In this document: positions 10,070-19,936 of the stretch, one piece after another
Layout of the letters: each line of letters starts with the position of its first letter
How positions within the stretch are numbered: position 1 is the first letter of the stretch
Origin: Erodium maritimum
Lineage: Eukaryota > Streptophyta > Magnoliopsida > Geraniales > Geraniaceae
Direction: 5' to 3'
Assembly (NCBI GenBank): GCA_963921825.1
Contig: OY997591.1
Coordinates: 53,669,031-53,733,030, forward strand
DNA length: 64,000 nt
Translations under genes and position numbers: made by a program
Notes under the pieces: generated by a model
What the model was told of the DNA's origin: nothing
The model's input: only the letters and a program-made list of their open reading frames with translations
The model's database searches: none

Positions 10070-11681
10070 CATCATCGCGCGCAACCCCAACCACTAGAGA
10101 AAAAAATTATAAATCATTTACAATAAAGCTCACAGGGCCTAATTCCCACCTGCTCTTGTTGATGCTACAACACAGGTATCATCTTCTAATCTGGGTTATC
10201 TGTCCTGGTATCACAAAGATCAAGTTTTGTTTTCTTGAATGTTATCTTTAATCTCTGAGGAATGTTACCTTCATTTGGATCGAATAACCACATCAACTGA
10301 AATATGGTCTAATAGAATTACAAAAGAGAAAAGCAAAATCATTGGCTTTAACTGTCATTTATTAGATGCGGAATTTAATAATGTTGTATTTCGGAGATTA
10401 CGAACTGAACATAATGCAACGGTCGGGGCTCTCCAACAATGTCCCATTCCATTCCTAGGACGAATATGGCATGAGTTCAACAATCTCTTGTTGGTGATTC
10501 TTCATTTCCTTGTTATGAATATCATTTTTCTAGACAAGAAACATATTATCGTCCACGCTATCAAGGTTCTACTAGTAGTCGTAGGAACATGCGTTGTCTT
10601 ATAGTTACAGCCAAGGTTGTAAATGGCGGGCGCCTGGGCGGCCTAGGTGGCGCCTAGGCGCCAAAAACATGTTTTCCGCCACGATTTTCGTGGGTCGGGC
10701 GGTTGAAGGCGCGGAGCCTATTGGGCGGGCCGGACGGGCGCCTAGGCGATCAGGGCGGGCGCCTGGAACCCGGCGGGCGACTGGGCCGGGCCGTATCGTG
10801 CGACATATATTTAAAAAAAGCAAACGAATCGCACAGAGGTCGCGACAGTCACGTTCTCCAGGTGGCGAGAGTCTACGTTCTCCCATCTCTCCGGCGATAG
10901 GAACTGTGGTAAACCTAGCTCGACGTCCGTGCGTTGGAGTTAGACGGCCGAGAGGCGTTTCTCCGGCTGTCTGTTACTCGTGGTAAGAAAAGAATGGAGG
11001 ATTCTGATACACTAAAGAAATTGCAAAAAAAAATACTATAATAGAGGAATGACCGGTTCGTATTTAATTATGATCCTTGAAAATTAGTATACAATAAGTT
11101 CCGTAATTAAATGCTAATTGAATGATGTTTCAGAAAAAATCCAATTAATAATAAATGTGATTAGATGTCTAATTAATAATAAGAAATTAATTAATGTAAT
11201 TAGAATTAGTAGTTAATGTAATTAAATTCTGTGAGGAGAAATCTATTGAGAACCACTCTTAACATAGAAACCGCGAGAACCAATCCTATCCACACTCATC
11301 TATGATCCAACACTCATCAAAATGCCACATCATCACCCCAATCCAAGCCAAATTCACGCCACTTTCAACCATTCTCACACAAGCAAGGGTATAATTGTAA
11401 GAGCAAGAACAAGGGAACGGCCCCGCTCCCCGCGCCGCTCCGTTCGCTGGCCGGGCGCGCTGGCCGTTCCGCTGTAATCGTCGAAAAGCACGGCCCCGCT
11501 CCCCCTCCACGCGCTCCCGCTCTCGCTGCACACGCCACCGCTCCCCACTCGCTGGCCGGGCGCGTTGGACGCGCCAGCGCGCCGTCTGCTGCGCTGGCAG
11601 CGTGTGGGGCTGCCACGTGTCCCGACCGTTGCACACTAACGGCTATATTTTTTTTAATTCAAAAATCAACAAATAAAACCC

Positions 11682-11689
11682 TATAAATA
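11682..11689 (+). promoter_or_regulatory. TATA box of the E2 gene
   Basis: TATAAATA lies 105 bp upstream of the ATG at 11794, within CCCTATAAATACCCC. The equivalent place in E3 (near 17523) reads CCCTGTAAATACCCC, so the two elements share this promoter region. Confidence 0.65.
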
Positions 11690-11793
11690 CCCCTCTCCTC
11701 TCATATTTTTCACACCACTTCCTACTTCAACTATCCAACTTCACTATCTCCTTCCCAAATTCTCCTCTCTCGTTTCAATTATTCTCGCGAAAA

Positions 11794-13362
11794 ATGTCGG
11801 GCGACGCTGGGTCTCGTGCACACTCATTTGGTGACGAACGAGAATTCACCGAGGACGAACTGGCACGAGGTTTCGGAGACATTCTAACGGGCCCTCGCTC
11901 CAACTCCCCAAGCTCGAACCCGGGGTCGAGTTCAGGTTAGTGCAAACTTATTTTATTGTATTAATGCATTGTATTCATTTTTTTGATTAATTATTTGCAC
12001 TTATTTTATTATTTTATTTTTGAGCACTTAATTTAATGTATAAATTTTTTTTGTATTAAATTTTTGAGCACTTAATTTAATGTATAAATATTTTTGTTAG
12101 GGCAAAACCGTCCCCCACAATACCAAATGGCGCCAGGGTTCCAAGTGCCATCACAATGGAGCATGCCCCCACAAGGTTTCCAGATGCCACCGTTCCCACC
12201 AGAATCACAATCACAATGGGGCATGGGACCCCAATTCTACAACTACAAGGGTCATCCACTACCCGACGTAGAAACCCCCCAACCATCCTCTTCCCAACGA
12301 CGAGGCCGAGCCCCTGCCCGAGCCCGAGCCCAAGCCCCTGCCTAAGCCCAACCCCGAGCCCAACCCGAAGAACCAGAGGCGGATGGCCGGACATTCAGCA
12401 AGGAGGAGGACCACCACCTCATAACTTGCTGGTTGAGCACAACAAGAGACGCCGTCAAGGGCAACTCGCAAACCGGCAACACATTCTGGTGCGCAGTGCA
12501 GAGGAAATACAACTCCCAGAACCGTTACCCACCTCGCCGCTGGGAAGCCATCAAGAAACGTTGGCTCAGAGGTTCCGGCCAGACAAGGAGGATGCTCGGC
12601 TATTTGAAGAGGTCCAGGGCCGAGAAGCCGAGCGGCGCAAACGACGAAGAGCACTTGAGACGTGCGAAGGAAATGTGGGAGAATGATGGGAAAGTGGTTA
12701 AAGACCACCCGCTAAAGTTCGACCTGGATCATTGGGTCTGGAGGCTCGATGGCAATGAGAAGTTCAGTGCCGAGGAGGGCACAATGGGAACTGTCCTCCG
12801 TCAAGTACGCCAACAACGACAGCGGTTGGATGAGGCTGGGGCTTACAGCTCAACCCCACCCACAAGCACAGGGGAGGAGGGAACACATATCAGTGGTGAG
12901 TCCCAACAACCAGAATGGGGAGGAAGCGAGAACTACGAGGGGACTCAAGTCCCTCTCACCGACACACCCTCATTCCCTGAGGCCGACCCAAGTCCCCCTC
13001 CCCGACCGCAAGGGAAGAAGGCAGCGAAGTCCGCAAAGAAGGGGACCGTCCTCACGGCCCAAATGTCTGCCTTCGTCGAGCTGGAACGTTCACGGGTGGA
13101 TGCTGAATGTTCACGTCGCGAACAACATGTAGAAAGGCATCGCCTCATACAGTCATTAACCCAACAGTGGGAATCAAACCTCGCCACCTACAAGGAGGTT
13201 CTGGGGGCGGATACATCTTCCTACGACGAAGAGGCTATGGCAGACCATAAGTTTTTCAAGTCCGAACTACGACAACTCATATCCACCCTTAAAGCCCAAA
13301 TCGAAGAACTTCGACGACAACCCCCACCATCGGATGTCGGCCCAACAGACGATGATTCTTGA
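11794..13362 (+). pseudogene. Harbinger ORF1, Myb/trihelix-like DNA-binding protein, one stop
   Basis: Exon 1 runs 11794-11935 (MSGDAGSRAHSFGDE...) to a GT donor at 11936. An AG acceptor at 12099-12100 opens exon 2 in the matching phase, so splicing keeps the frame. Exon 2 has a Pro/Gln/Met-rich part, then TFSKEEDHHLITCWLST, GNTFWCAVQRKYNSQN and RRWEAIKKRW, the pattern of the Myb/SANT-like protein of plant PIF/Harbinger elements. The C-terminal part is charged, with a possible coiled coil near 13060-13330. A TAA at 12343-12345 interrupts an Ala/Pro/Arg-rich linker ahead of the Myb domain; otherwise the frame is open to 13362. In this family ORF1 acts with the transposase in binding element ends. 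Confidence 0.8.
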
Positions 13363-13736
13363 ACTTGTATTTGGTTTTGGGTTGTATTAAAAGGGGTTGA
13401 ATAAAATTAGAAGTTCATTTATATTCATGTTGAATTTATTTATTAATTATTGATTGTCCTTAATTATTTATTTCCAATTTTTTTTAAATTATAAACAATT
13501 TAAACGGTTTCTGATAACGAATTAAATAAAACAGGAAAATAACAAATAATAATCCAGTCAGCACTGTTCTGCACTCCCAGGACCTCAAGGTCCTTTCTGT
13601 TGCAAAACACCCACTTTTCTGCACTCCCACTCCCTGACTTTTGTCCAGTCAGCACAAGGTCTGCACTCCCACTCCCTGACCAAGGTCCTTTCTGTTGTAC
13701 ATGCTCTAATAGCATGGTGTCATGTGGACAATTGTC

Positions 13737-14742
13737 CATTTTTTTTCACCAATTCACTAATTTAATATTTCCCGATTCGTTTGAACTCCGATTAACTTCA
13801 AACTTGCGCCAAATTTTTTTTTTCAAGGGCTTTAAATCAAGATCAGTCATGAATATATTTTGAAGCACGAAAATAAAAATTTATATCAAGGTGATAAAAA
13901 TAATGTTGAGCGTTGATAAATCTTCACTAATAAATGTTTTATATCGGAGTACCAAACTAGTGCTAAATGTTGATAAAAAAACATGTAATGAGGTGATAAG
14001 AAACAAATAATGAGGTGATAAAAACCATTTTCAATTTTGATAATAAGTGTGATACACTAGAGTTTAACGTTGATAAAAAAAACTTGTGATGAGGTGATAA
14101 AAAACCCGTAATTCAATGATAAATCTAGTGTTTAGTGTTGATAAAACTGGTGTTCATAAAAAGCACGTGATGAGATGATAAAAATCATGATCAGTTTTGG
14201 AGAATGGGGTGATAAAACCAGTGTAAAGTGTTGATAAAAATAGGGTAAAGTGTTGATAAACCCAGAGCAAAGTGTTGATAACAATTACCCATATATAATT
14301 CCTTTAAAAACTAGCCCCGAAATAAATAAAAAATTCGTGCTTCAAAAAACATGTGATGGGGGTGATAAAACACACGTAATTTGAATGATAAACCTAGTGT
14401 TTAGTGTTGATAAAACTAGTGTTCATAAAAAACACGCGATGAGGTGATAAAATTATGATCAGTTTTGGAAAATGAGGTGATAAAACCAGTGTAAAGTGTT
14501 GATAAAACCAGTGTAAAAGTGTTGATAAATCCAGAGCAAAGTGTTGATAAAAATTACCCACATTTTTTATAAAAAAAATCAACCCAGAAATAAATAAAAA
14601 AGATTTGTGCTTCAAAATATATTCATGACTGATCTTGATTGAAAGCCCTTAAAAAACAAAACTAATGGCGCAAGTTTGAAGCCAATCGGAGTTCAAACGA
14701 AGCGGGAAAAATTAAATTAGTGAATTGGTTAAAAAAAAATAT
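13737..14742. repeat. Foldback element with GTTGATAAAA tandem core
   Basis: Arms of about 130 bp at 13737-13869 and 14605-14742 are inverted copies of each other; both contain ATGAATATATTTTGAAGCAC or its complement and the complement pair CACCAATTCACTAATTTAAT. Between them (about 13905-14560) lies a degenerate tandem array based on GTGTTGATAAAACCAGTGTA and GAGGTGATAAAA. There is no coding capacity. The exact ends and TSD could not be fixed. Confidence 0.65.
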
Positions 14743-15115
14743 GATAGTTTTACTAAAAAGCCCTTACCACTTACTAAAAATTGCTGTTTTTTTTTGCAGT
14801 CAACAAATCAACTACTCAATTGCATCTCATCCATCCATTCCTAAAATGGATGACTTAGATTGGTTCTCACGGTTCCTACGTTAAAACATGGTTCTCACCA
14901 GATTTCTCCTTTAAATTCTGTAGTTAAAGTAATTTAATGTAACCGTGATTAACTGTCAATTATAAGATTTTTCAAAGTAATTGTCTAATTAGCAATAATG
15001 AATTAGAAAGAGAATTAGATGCGTTTAAAAAAAAACAGAGAATTAGATGTCTAAATATTATTATCGTAAAAATCAAAACATATATATTTATTTATATAGT
15101 ATATCGTATGTATTA

Positions 15116-16399
15116 TACAATATTCAATACAAAATATGGAGCGCATGTCTTCTCTCTGCCCTAGTGCTGCGGCGCCGCACAGAGTGGAAGGATGGACCAT
15201 GGCCATGATCAAGGCCATGGTTCTAGACATGATGATGCTTCAGAGTTTCGAAGCAACCACCATCCATGGAGAAGCTATTCCTTGGAATAGCTTGGGTAGC
15301 AGACGCAACCCTATTAGGGCTTTGCTATCAGCGGCGGCTCCCGAGGGGGTCTTTTCGCAGGTGGGGGACGGTGGCTCCCGAGGGGGTTTTCGCCGTCGGA
15401 GTCTACCATGGGGATCGTGTATCCGAAACTGTATTTGCTGGATTCCGGCATGCCAGGAGGGGAAGATAGGCTGGCGGGGATCGGCGAGGAGAGCTCGAGA
15501 CGGGGAAGTTCAGAGGTCAGGAACGGTGGCGGCGTCTTGGCAGAGGAGGTCGGTTGCGCTGGATCTGTCATCGCCGGGGGAGGAGAAGGAGCCGTCCCTT
15601 GTGTTCTCCTCGGTCCGGCGATCGGTGGGTGATGGTCGGGGTGGAAGCAAGCGGGCCAGGCAAGGTTCTGGACGAGATCGTGCGCCGGCGCGGGCGGCGG
15701 CTTTGGGGCTGGTGGTGGAATTCTCGTCGGCGGCGACGGTAGTTAGGCGAAGAAGTCAGGGCAAGGGGGTACTGCACGGGAATCCTAACCCTAATGGGCC
15801 GACTCTGGGCCGTGGGGATGGGATGGGCTGCACGAATGGGCTCATGCAAGATGCGAGTGGATCACACGCAGCAGCGGCGGGGGGATACAAGCACCCTCGT
15901 CTACAGGAATGAGTCTGAGGTGGCCCGGGGAGGGGTGGGTCGACTTTGACCCCTTCCGGCGGATAGATGGCGAAGGTTCCATCTTCAGTCGATAACTGTC
16001 TCGCCTACCAGTCCGGAGTCAGCAATCCCGCGTTCAGGAGTTCTACCATTATCACTCAAGGGAGGACGACGCACGCTGACATACCGGGGGAGATGTAGGT
16101 CCACTAGTGTTCCCCTAAACGTGGCTGGCTTCGTCTCGTCCCAATTGGAAGAAGAATGTTGTATCGGTGTCACCAGACGCTACCGCAGATACACCCTTCG
16201 TCCGCAACCTTTCACTAGAGCCGATTTTATTGCTTTCGTTTCATTTCAGTTTACTAGTTGGTTTGGTTTATGTAGGTGGAGTATGATTACATGCCCACCA
16301 AAGTTGGTTTTTGCCTATGTAGGTGGTGTACGGTTTCAGTACCCACCAAACTATCATATTATGATCTAATACAATTGCATGGTTATTCTCAAAAAAAAA
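15116..16399 (+). mobile_element. Poly(A) retroposon, copy D
   Basis: The 15-bp TSD ATATCGTATGTATTA is at 15101-15115 and 16400-16414, with a 10-A tail at 16391-16400. The 1.28-kb insert is GC-rich at its 5' half and AT-richer at its 3' end (GGTTATTCTC then A-run). It carries no reverse transcriptase. It is not obviously the same sequence family as copies A, B and C, but has the same architecture. It sits inside the hAT element. Confidence 0.8.
15136..15912 (+). CDS. 258-aa ORF at the 5' end of retroposon D, unknown function
   Basis: An uninterrupted frame starts 20 bp inside the element and runs 258 codons: Met-rich at first (MAMIKAMVLDMMMLQSF), then Gly/Arg/Ser-rich with RRR clusters and no recognised domain. 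Its GC-rich composition makes chance open frames likely, so the frame may not be translated. A basic, low-complexity protein starting right at the 5' end would fit an ORF1-like RNA-binding protein, but no RRM or zinc knuckle is visible. Confidence 0.3.
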   Translation: MERMSSLCPSAAAPHRVEGWTMAMIKAMVLDMMMLQSFEATTIHGEAIPWNSLGSRRNPIRALLSAAAPEGVFSQVGDGGSRGGFRRRSLPWGSCIRNCICWIPACQEGKIGWRGSARRARDGEVQRSGTVAASWQRRSVALDLSSPGEEKEPSLVFSSVRRSVGDGRGGSKRARQGSGRDRAPARAAALGLVVEFSSAATVVRRRSQGKGVLHGNPNPNGPTLGRGDGMGCTNGLMQDASGSHAAAAGGYKHPRLQE

Positions 16400-16849
16400 A
16401 TATCGTATGTATTAATGTAATGAAAAGGATTCCTCTCAAAAAATAAATATAATAAAAAATAGGTATATTATATATATTAAAAACTAAATTCTAATATAAT
16501 AGATGTTTATTAATTTATTATGATGTTTGGTTTAGTATAATATTTTGTTTTTCAAACTTGTTATCTTTTATATATTAAAAAATAATTTATTTTTAATAAT
16601 TTATTATATGTGTCTAATATATTGTTTATTAATAATTTAAAATAATAAAATAATATAAATCCGCCTAGGCCCCGTCTAAGCCCCGACTAGTCTCCGCCTA
16701 GCGCCTAGGGGTCCTCGCCGTCCGACTAGCGCCTAGCGCCATTTACAACCATGGTTACAGCCTAGCCTATCAGTTTTGTGGACTTAATAATCACATGGCG
16801 ACTACTTGCAATCATCAGTTTGAAATGAGAGTGAGATTTTGGCCAAACT

Positions 16850-17240
16850 TCAAAGGGATAAGTAGAGTGAATCTTCATTTCACGTCTGCTTTGGCCCTTG
16901 AATAGACCTTTGGGAACTTTAACTGTGTTATCCAAATTAGAGACTACCTCTAAAACATGCTCCATACATTTGGGGACAAGATGGGGAAGGCTCATTGGGC
17001 TCAACACTTGTTTGGTCTCCCAAACCAATAATGAGGTCGGTAAAAAAAGATTTTGTTTTAAAATCAAACCCGTCCCAGATCTTGCAAATACCTTGGTCGA
17101 GTTTGACGGAATTTTGCACATAAACAACTTGGTGTTGCCTTTGACCTCCTCTGATGAGCGTCCTTCAACCAGGAATAGGAATCGATCATCCCACCCTGCT
17201 ATCTCTTGGAGGACCCGAATCCTTTAACTCCTGAGGACCA
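16850..17240. other. Unrecognised, possibly more of the copia fragment
   Basis: Moderate-GC sequence with short open frames on both strands and no recognised motif. It lies between the copia knuckle-like remnant and Harbinger E3. Confidence 0.3.
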
Positions 17241-17243
17241 TAA

Positions 17244-18304
17244 GAGCTCGCACAACGGGCCGGCTCTTGCCCCCGACCTGCGCGCGCGGTCCGCAGCCTT
17301 CGGGCCGTCCCACTGTGGGTCGGATTTCACGGTCCGCGACCCTGAAACACGCGGCCCGGGCTTCGCCCCTCGCCACTCGCTCCTCGATCGCGGGGCGGGC
17401 TCGCGCCCCTCGGCCCTGTCTGGCTCCCCTCCTCTCGCGTGCCGACACGTGGCAAGTCCGACCGTTTGACAACGGTCGACAACGACTATTTTTTTTTAAT
17501 TAAATCTAAAACATTTTAAACCCTGTAAATACCCCAACCCCAACCTCATTTTTTTCACACCCATTCTACAATTTCACTCTCTCATTCCCACATTCTACTC
17601 TTTATAATTTCCAAAATGTCCGACGATGAGTTTATGTCCGACGTTGAGGTTCCGACATACGAGGAGCTGGCTGCCCGAATGCCGACGTATGAGGAGATGG
17701 CAGCCCAACTGCCGACATATGAGGATATGGCAGCCCGAATGCGGCCAATTGAGCGAGGACTCCAGTAGAGGATTGAGAGGAGCATGCAGAGAGCAATGCC
17801 AAGGATCGAGAGGGCCGTCCGTGGGGAACCAATGCGACGAGAGATTAACAGAGGTCGTGCTGAAGCCCACAACCAATTGATGAGGAATTATTTTGTCGAT
17901 CAACCCATATATGGCCTTGATATGTTTAGGCGTCGGTTCCGTATGTGCAGACCATTTTTTCAACGGATTATGGACGCGGTCAAGGAGCACGACAGGTACT
18001 TCGTTCAGAAACCCGACGCGGCCTCATGGCCGAGCTTATCAACGGAACAGAAGTGCACCATCGCGATAGGGGCTTATAAATAATTTAAACGGTTTCTGAT
18101 AGATAATTAAATAAAACAGCAAAATATCAATTAATAACAACTCAGCATCCAGTCAGTATAGGGCCTCAGCCCCAAGGCCTCACCCAGGGGCTCTTCATTG
18201 CAAAACACCCACTATTCTGAGGCCGTAGGATCTCACTTTTGTCCAGTCAGCATAAAGACCTCAGGGCCAGGGCCTCATCCAGGACTTTTCCATTGTATAT
18301 GCTC
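17244..18304 (+). mobile_element. PIF/Harbinger element E3, internally deleted
   Basis: The TSD TAA is at 17241-17243 and 18305-18307. The ends are GAGCTCGCACAACGG and, inward from the right, GAGCATATACAATGG. It keeps the GC-rich leader and promoter shared with E2, then the N-terminal third of the transposase gene found in E1, then jumps at about 18068 straight into the shared 3' region (TTTAAACGGTTTCTGATA). This is a classic deletion derivative on the path towards a MITE. Confidence 0.82.
17616..18083 (+). pseudogene. Harbinger transposase N-terminal fragment
   Basis: It starts with MSDDEFMSDVEV at the ATG at 17616, in the same place relative to the promoter as the Myb ORF in E2. It has the three PTYEE repeats seen in E1, then MRRRINRGR-like sequence and FRRRFRMCRPFFQRIMDAV. 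A TAG at 17766-17768 interrupts it. The frame ends at 18083 just past the internal deletion, so the whole DDE catalytic core is absent. It shows what the lost 5' start of the E1 gene probably looked like. Confidence 0.8.
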
Positions 18305-18307
18305 TAA

Positions 18308-19180
18308 ACTCTGTCCTGATCCTCCCACCCTGCTATCCCCGAGGACCCTAAGAGTTCGAATCCCAAGACCAACTAGGTCTTGCCAACATGGCCACGTGTA
18401 AGGCTTGTTCTACTCTAATGGTTGCTTGCTACACCTTGTCCGCTATCGATGTGATTTGTGCTTCTCCTGTTGTTGTTTTGCTGAGGAATCCTTTCCCACC
18501 TCCTTCACTTCTGTTTAACATGCTGACCTTGGTTTCTTTTACTCATCAACTTTGTTTTCATTTCCATACCCTTTGTTTCTGTGTTGGGGTTTTTGTCTCA
18601 ACCTGTCCATGTAAAGCTGGTCTTGTACTGTTGATAAGAAAAGGTCCCAACTACATTTAGAAGAATTAGACGGAGAGAATATGTGTTTTTGGTCATACTC
18701 TTGACTCTTGAGTAAGTAACCGCCACACCGTTCAAGGTTTCCAAGCACAAAAAGAAGAAAAAGACACTGAAACCAATTCTCTTGTTGGCATTATATGTTG
18801 GAGCCAAAGTTAATCTTTTCCTTGAAATTAATCTCTTAATGGCTATGACAAGTCTCTTTCAAGGAACAGAAATAATTATTGACTGAGGCCAACAAGTTAC
18901 CTTTTTTTTACTTCCCTTATTATCTTCATCTCTTTTGTCTTTAATGGAGATCCAACTGTGGTCACTCTCAAGCCTTGGTTACATCAATGAATGTGATCAT
19001 CCAATTCTGCACCCTTCTGACTGTGGAAGTGTGGCTTGAAAGACTTATCCAAACACCGTTCATGTTCTTGAATGTCCAAAGATACAGCCAAATTATTGTA
19101 TGCAATGTTTGAATTAATTATCAGCTACATCAAAACACAGATTACAAAACACTGCCTATAACGAACACTCGTGTTTGTTA
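18308..19180. other. Unrecognised spacer
   Basis: Mixed composition with short frames only. A B-box-like GAGTTCGAATCCC lies near 18352 without an A box at tRNA spacing. No element ends were read here apart from the TSD of retroposon B at its right edge. Confidence 0.3.
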
Positions 19181-19264
19181 GGCCTATTTGGTTTTTATTT
19201 TTTGAAACCGTAAACAGTAAATATTATAGGTTAGGGTAGAACTGAGTATAGGGGTATTGTATTA

Positions 19265-19618
19265 CTATAAAATGTAAACCTTACAGGTTGGGACATAACT
19301 GTCCAGGATTCCAGATATTTGTCCCAGTCGACCGTAGTCCATTAGGCGTTCATGGATCCGTAGAAATATTATGCTTCTGCTCACAGATCTAAACTCAAGA
19401 GCTCCACTTACCGACATTTCAGAAATAATAAACCTAAAACATCTAAAACAAAACAACCAAATACCTAAACGACCTAGGAATAAAGAGAAATGCAGACCTA
19501 AAATGACAAGGATTAGTGCTTTGGATGCGGCTTTCCCGAGACTCCCCAGCACTGGTAGTCCCGGGTCTGTGGGTAGAGGTCTCGGGGGGACCTTCCCACC
19601 GCCGCTGGGTCCTATCAT
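19265..19618 (-). CDS. Conserved ORF of the A/B/C retroposon family, copy B
   Basis: A 117-codon open frame, colinear with 8349-8705 in copy A. It has PTDPGLPVLGSLGKAASKAL, then a hydrophobic run (VILGLHFSLFLGRLGIWLF), then FLRIHERLMDYGRLGQISG. Copy A has equivalents at each position (VLGGPGQPA, WVHEHWTCYGRSGHISG). No domain was recognised; a membrane-spanning or simply non-coding origin of the hydrophobic part cannot be told apart by eye. Confidence 0.4.
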   Translation of the reverse strand: MIGPSGGGKVPPRPLPTDPGLPVLGSLGKAASKALILVILGLHFSLFLGRLGIWLFCFRCFRFIISEMSVSGALEFRSVSRSIIFLRIHERLMDYGRLGQISGILDSYVPTCKVYIL

Positions 19619-19936
19619 TCTTCCCGCGGAGGGTCTATCCCCTCCATTTGCAAGTTCTGGGCTCGCTTAAATGTAGCCTTCTTGTCTCTTTCTTCCTGAC
19701 TACTGATTTCTTCATGTACCCCTTCCTCTTGTGGCTACATTGTGTGTCGCCACACCGCCGGTTCCGTTGACTCCCCCAGCTCTTCAGCCCTCAGGGTTTG
19801 CGTTGTACCACCCCCCCCCCAATAGGGTTTGCCGAGAGTGTGACCTTCTCCACATTGTTGTCCCCCTTTGCCCCAACCCTTTTTTTTCGAGGTTGGGGTC
19901 CGATTGCCGGGTTGTACTTCAGCGGGCCTATGAGGT

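Larger units (their letters stand above)
11401..13706 (+). mobile_element. PIF/Harbinger element E2 (Myb-like ORF only)
   Basis: The TSD TAA is at 11398-11400 and 13707-13709. The ends are GAGCAAGAACAAG and, read inward from the right, GAGCATGTACAACAG. The 2306-bp element has a GC-rich left leader, a TATA box, one two-exon gene and an about 340-bp 3' region almost identical to that of E1. There is no transposase. Autonomous plant Harbinger elements normally carry both a Myb-like ORF1 and a transposase, so this is half of that system. Confidence 0.85.
11233..14910. mobile_element. Mutator-like TIR element inside the hAT, split by Harbinger E2
   Basis: TTAAATTCTGT is repeated at 11222-11232 and 14911-14921, a 9-11 bp TSD in the Mutator range. 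The ends are GAGGAGAAATCTATTGAGAA on the left and the near complement ending AGATTTCTCCT on the right. The inverted repeat runs for about 60 bp through a GAGAACCAATC block. Its interior is taken up by Harbinger E2 and a foldback repeat, and no transposase of its own was seen. Confidence 0.68.
10612..16753. mobile_element. Non-autonomous hAT element containing further insertions
   Basis: The 8-bp TSD GTTACAGC, the length expected for hAT, is at 10604-10611 and 16754-16761. The ends are CAAGGTTGTAAATGGCG on the left and its near complement CGCCATTTACAACCATG on the right. Both ends continue into GC-rich blocks of GCGCCTAGGCG-type motifs (10625-10800 and 16660-16740). No hAT transposase was found. 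Without the nested elements only about 1.1-1.5 kb remains, mostly AT-rich filler, so this is a non-autonomous derivative. Confidence 0.82.
10070..16850 (+). mobile_element. Decayed Ty1/copia gag fragment, split by a hAT element
   Basis: Old, broken fossil. Copia gag-like sequence (with an IKLTGPN motif near 10120) runs to the hAT insertion at 10611. Beyond the hAT, from 16762, sequence resembling a gag zinc knuckle (around 16770-16820) continues on the same strand. The two flanks therefore look like one copia fragment cut by the hAT. No LTR, reverse transcriptase or integrase was recognised. It is broken in many places. Confidence 0.5.

Noticed and set aside
10594-10986. Overlapping GC-rich open frames at 10.6-11.0 kb
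   Set aside because: They lie in the GCGCCTAGGCG-rich terminal region of the hAT element and have no recognisable domain.
12077-12394. Gly/Leu-rich minus-strand frame opposite the Harbinger Myb-like gene
   Set aside because: It is the antisense reading of the repetitive Pro/Ala/Arg linker of the E2 protein.
13905-14560. Regular short repeats, possible CRISPR-like array
   Set aside because: Units are degenerate and contiguous with no unique spacers, and the array sits between the arms of a foldback element in a plant genome.
17224-17503. GC-rich frames on both strands near 17.2-17.5 kb, possible gene
   Set aside because: They lie in the leader of Harbinger E3, which is homologous in position and composition to the leader of E2.
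18340-18375. B-box-like GAGTTCGAATCCC, possible tRNA
   Set aside because: No A box at the right distance and no cloverleaf arms could be drawn around it.
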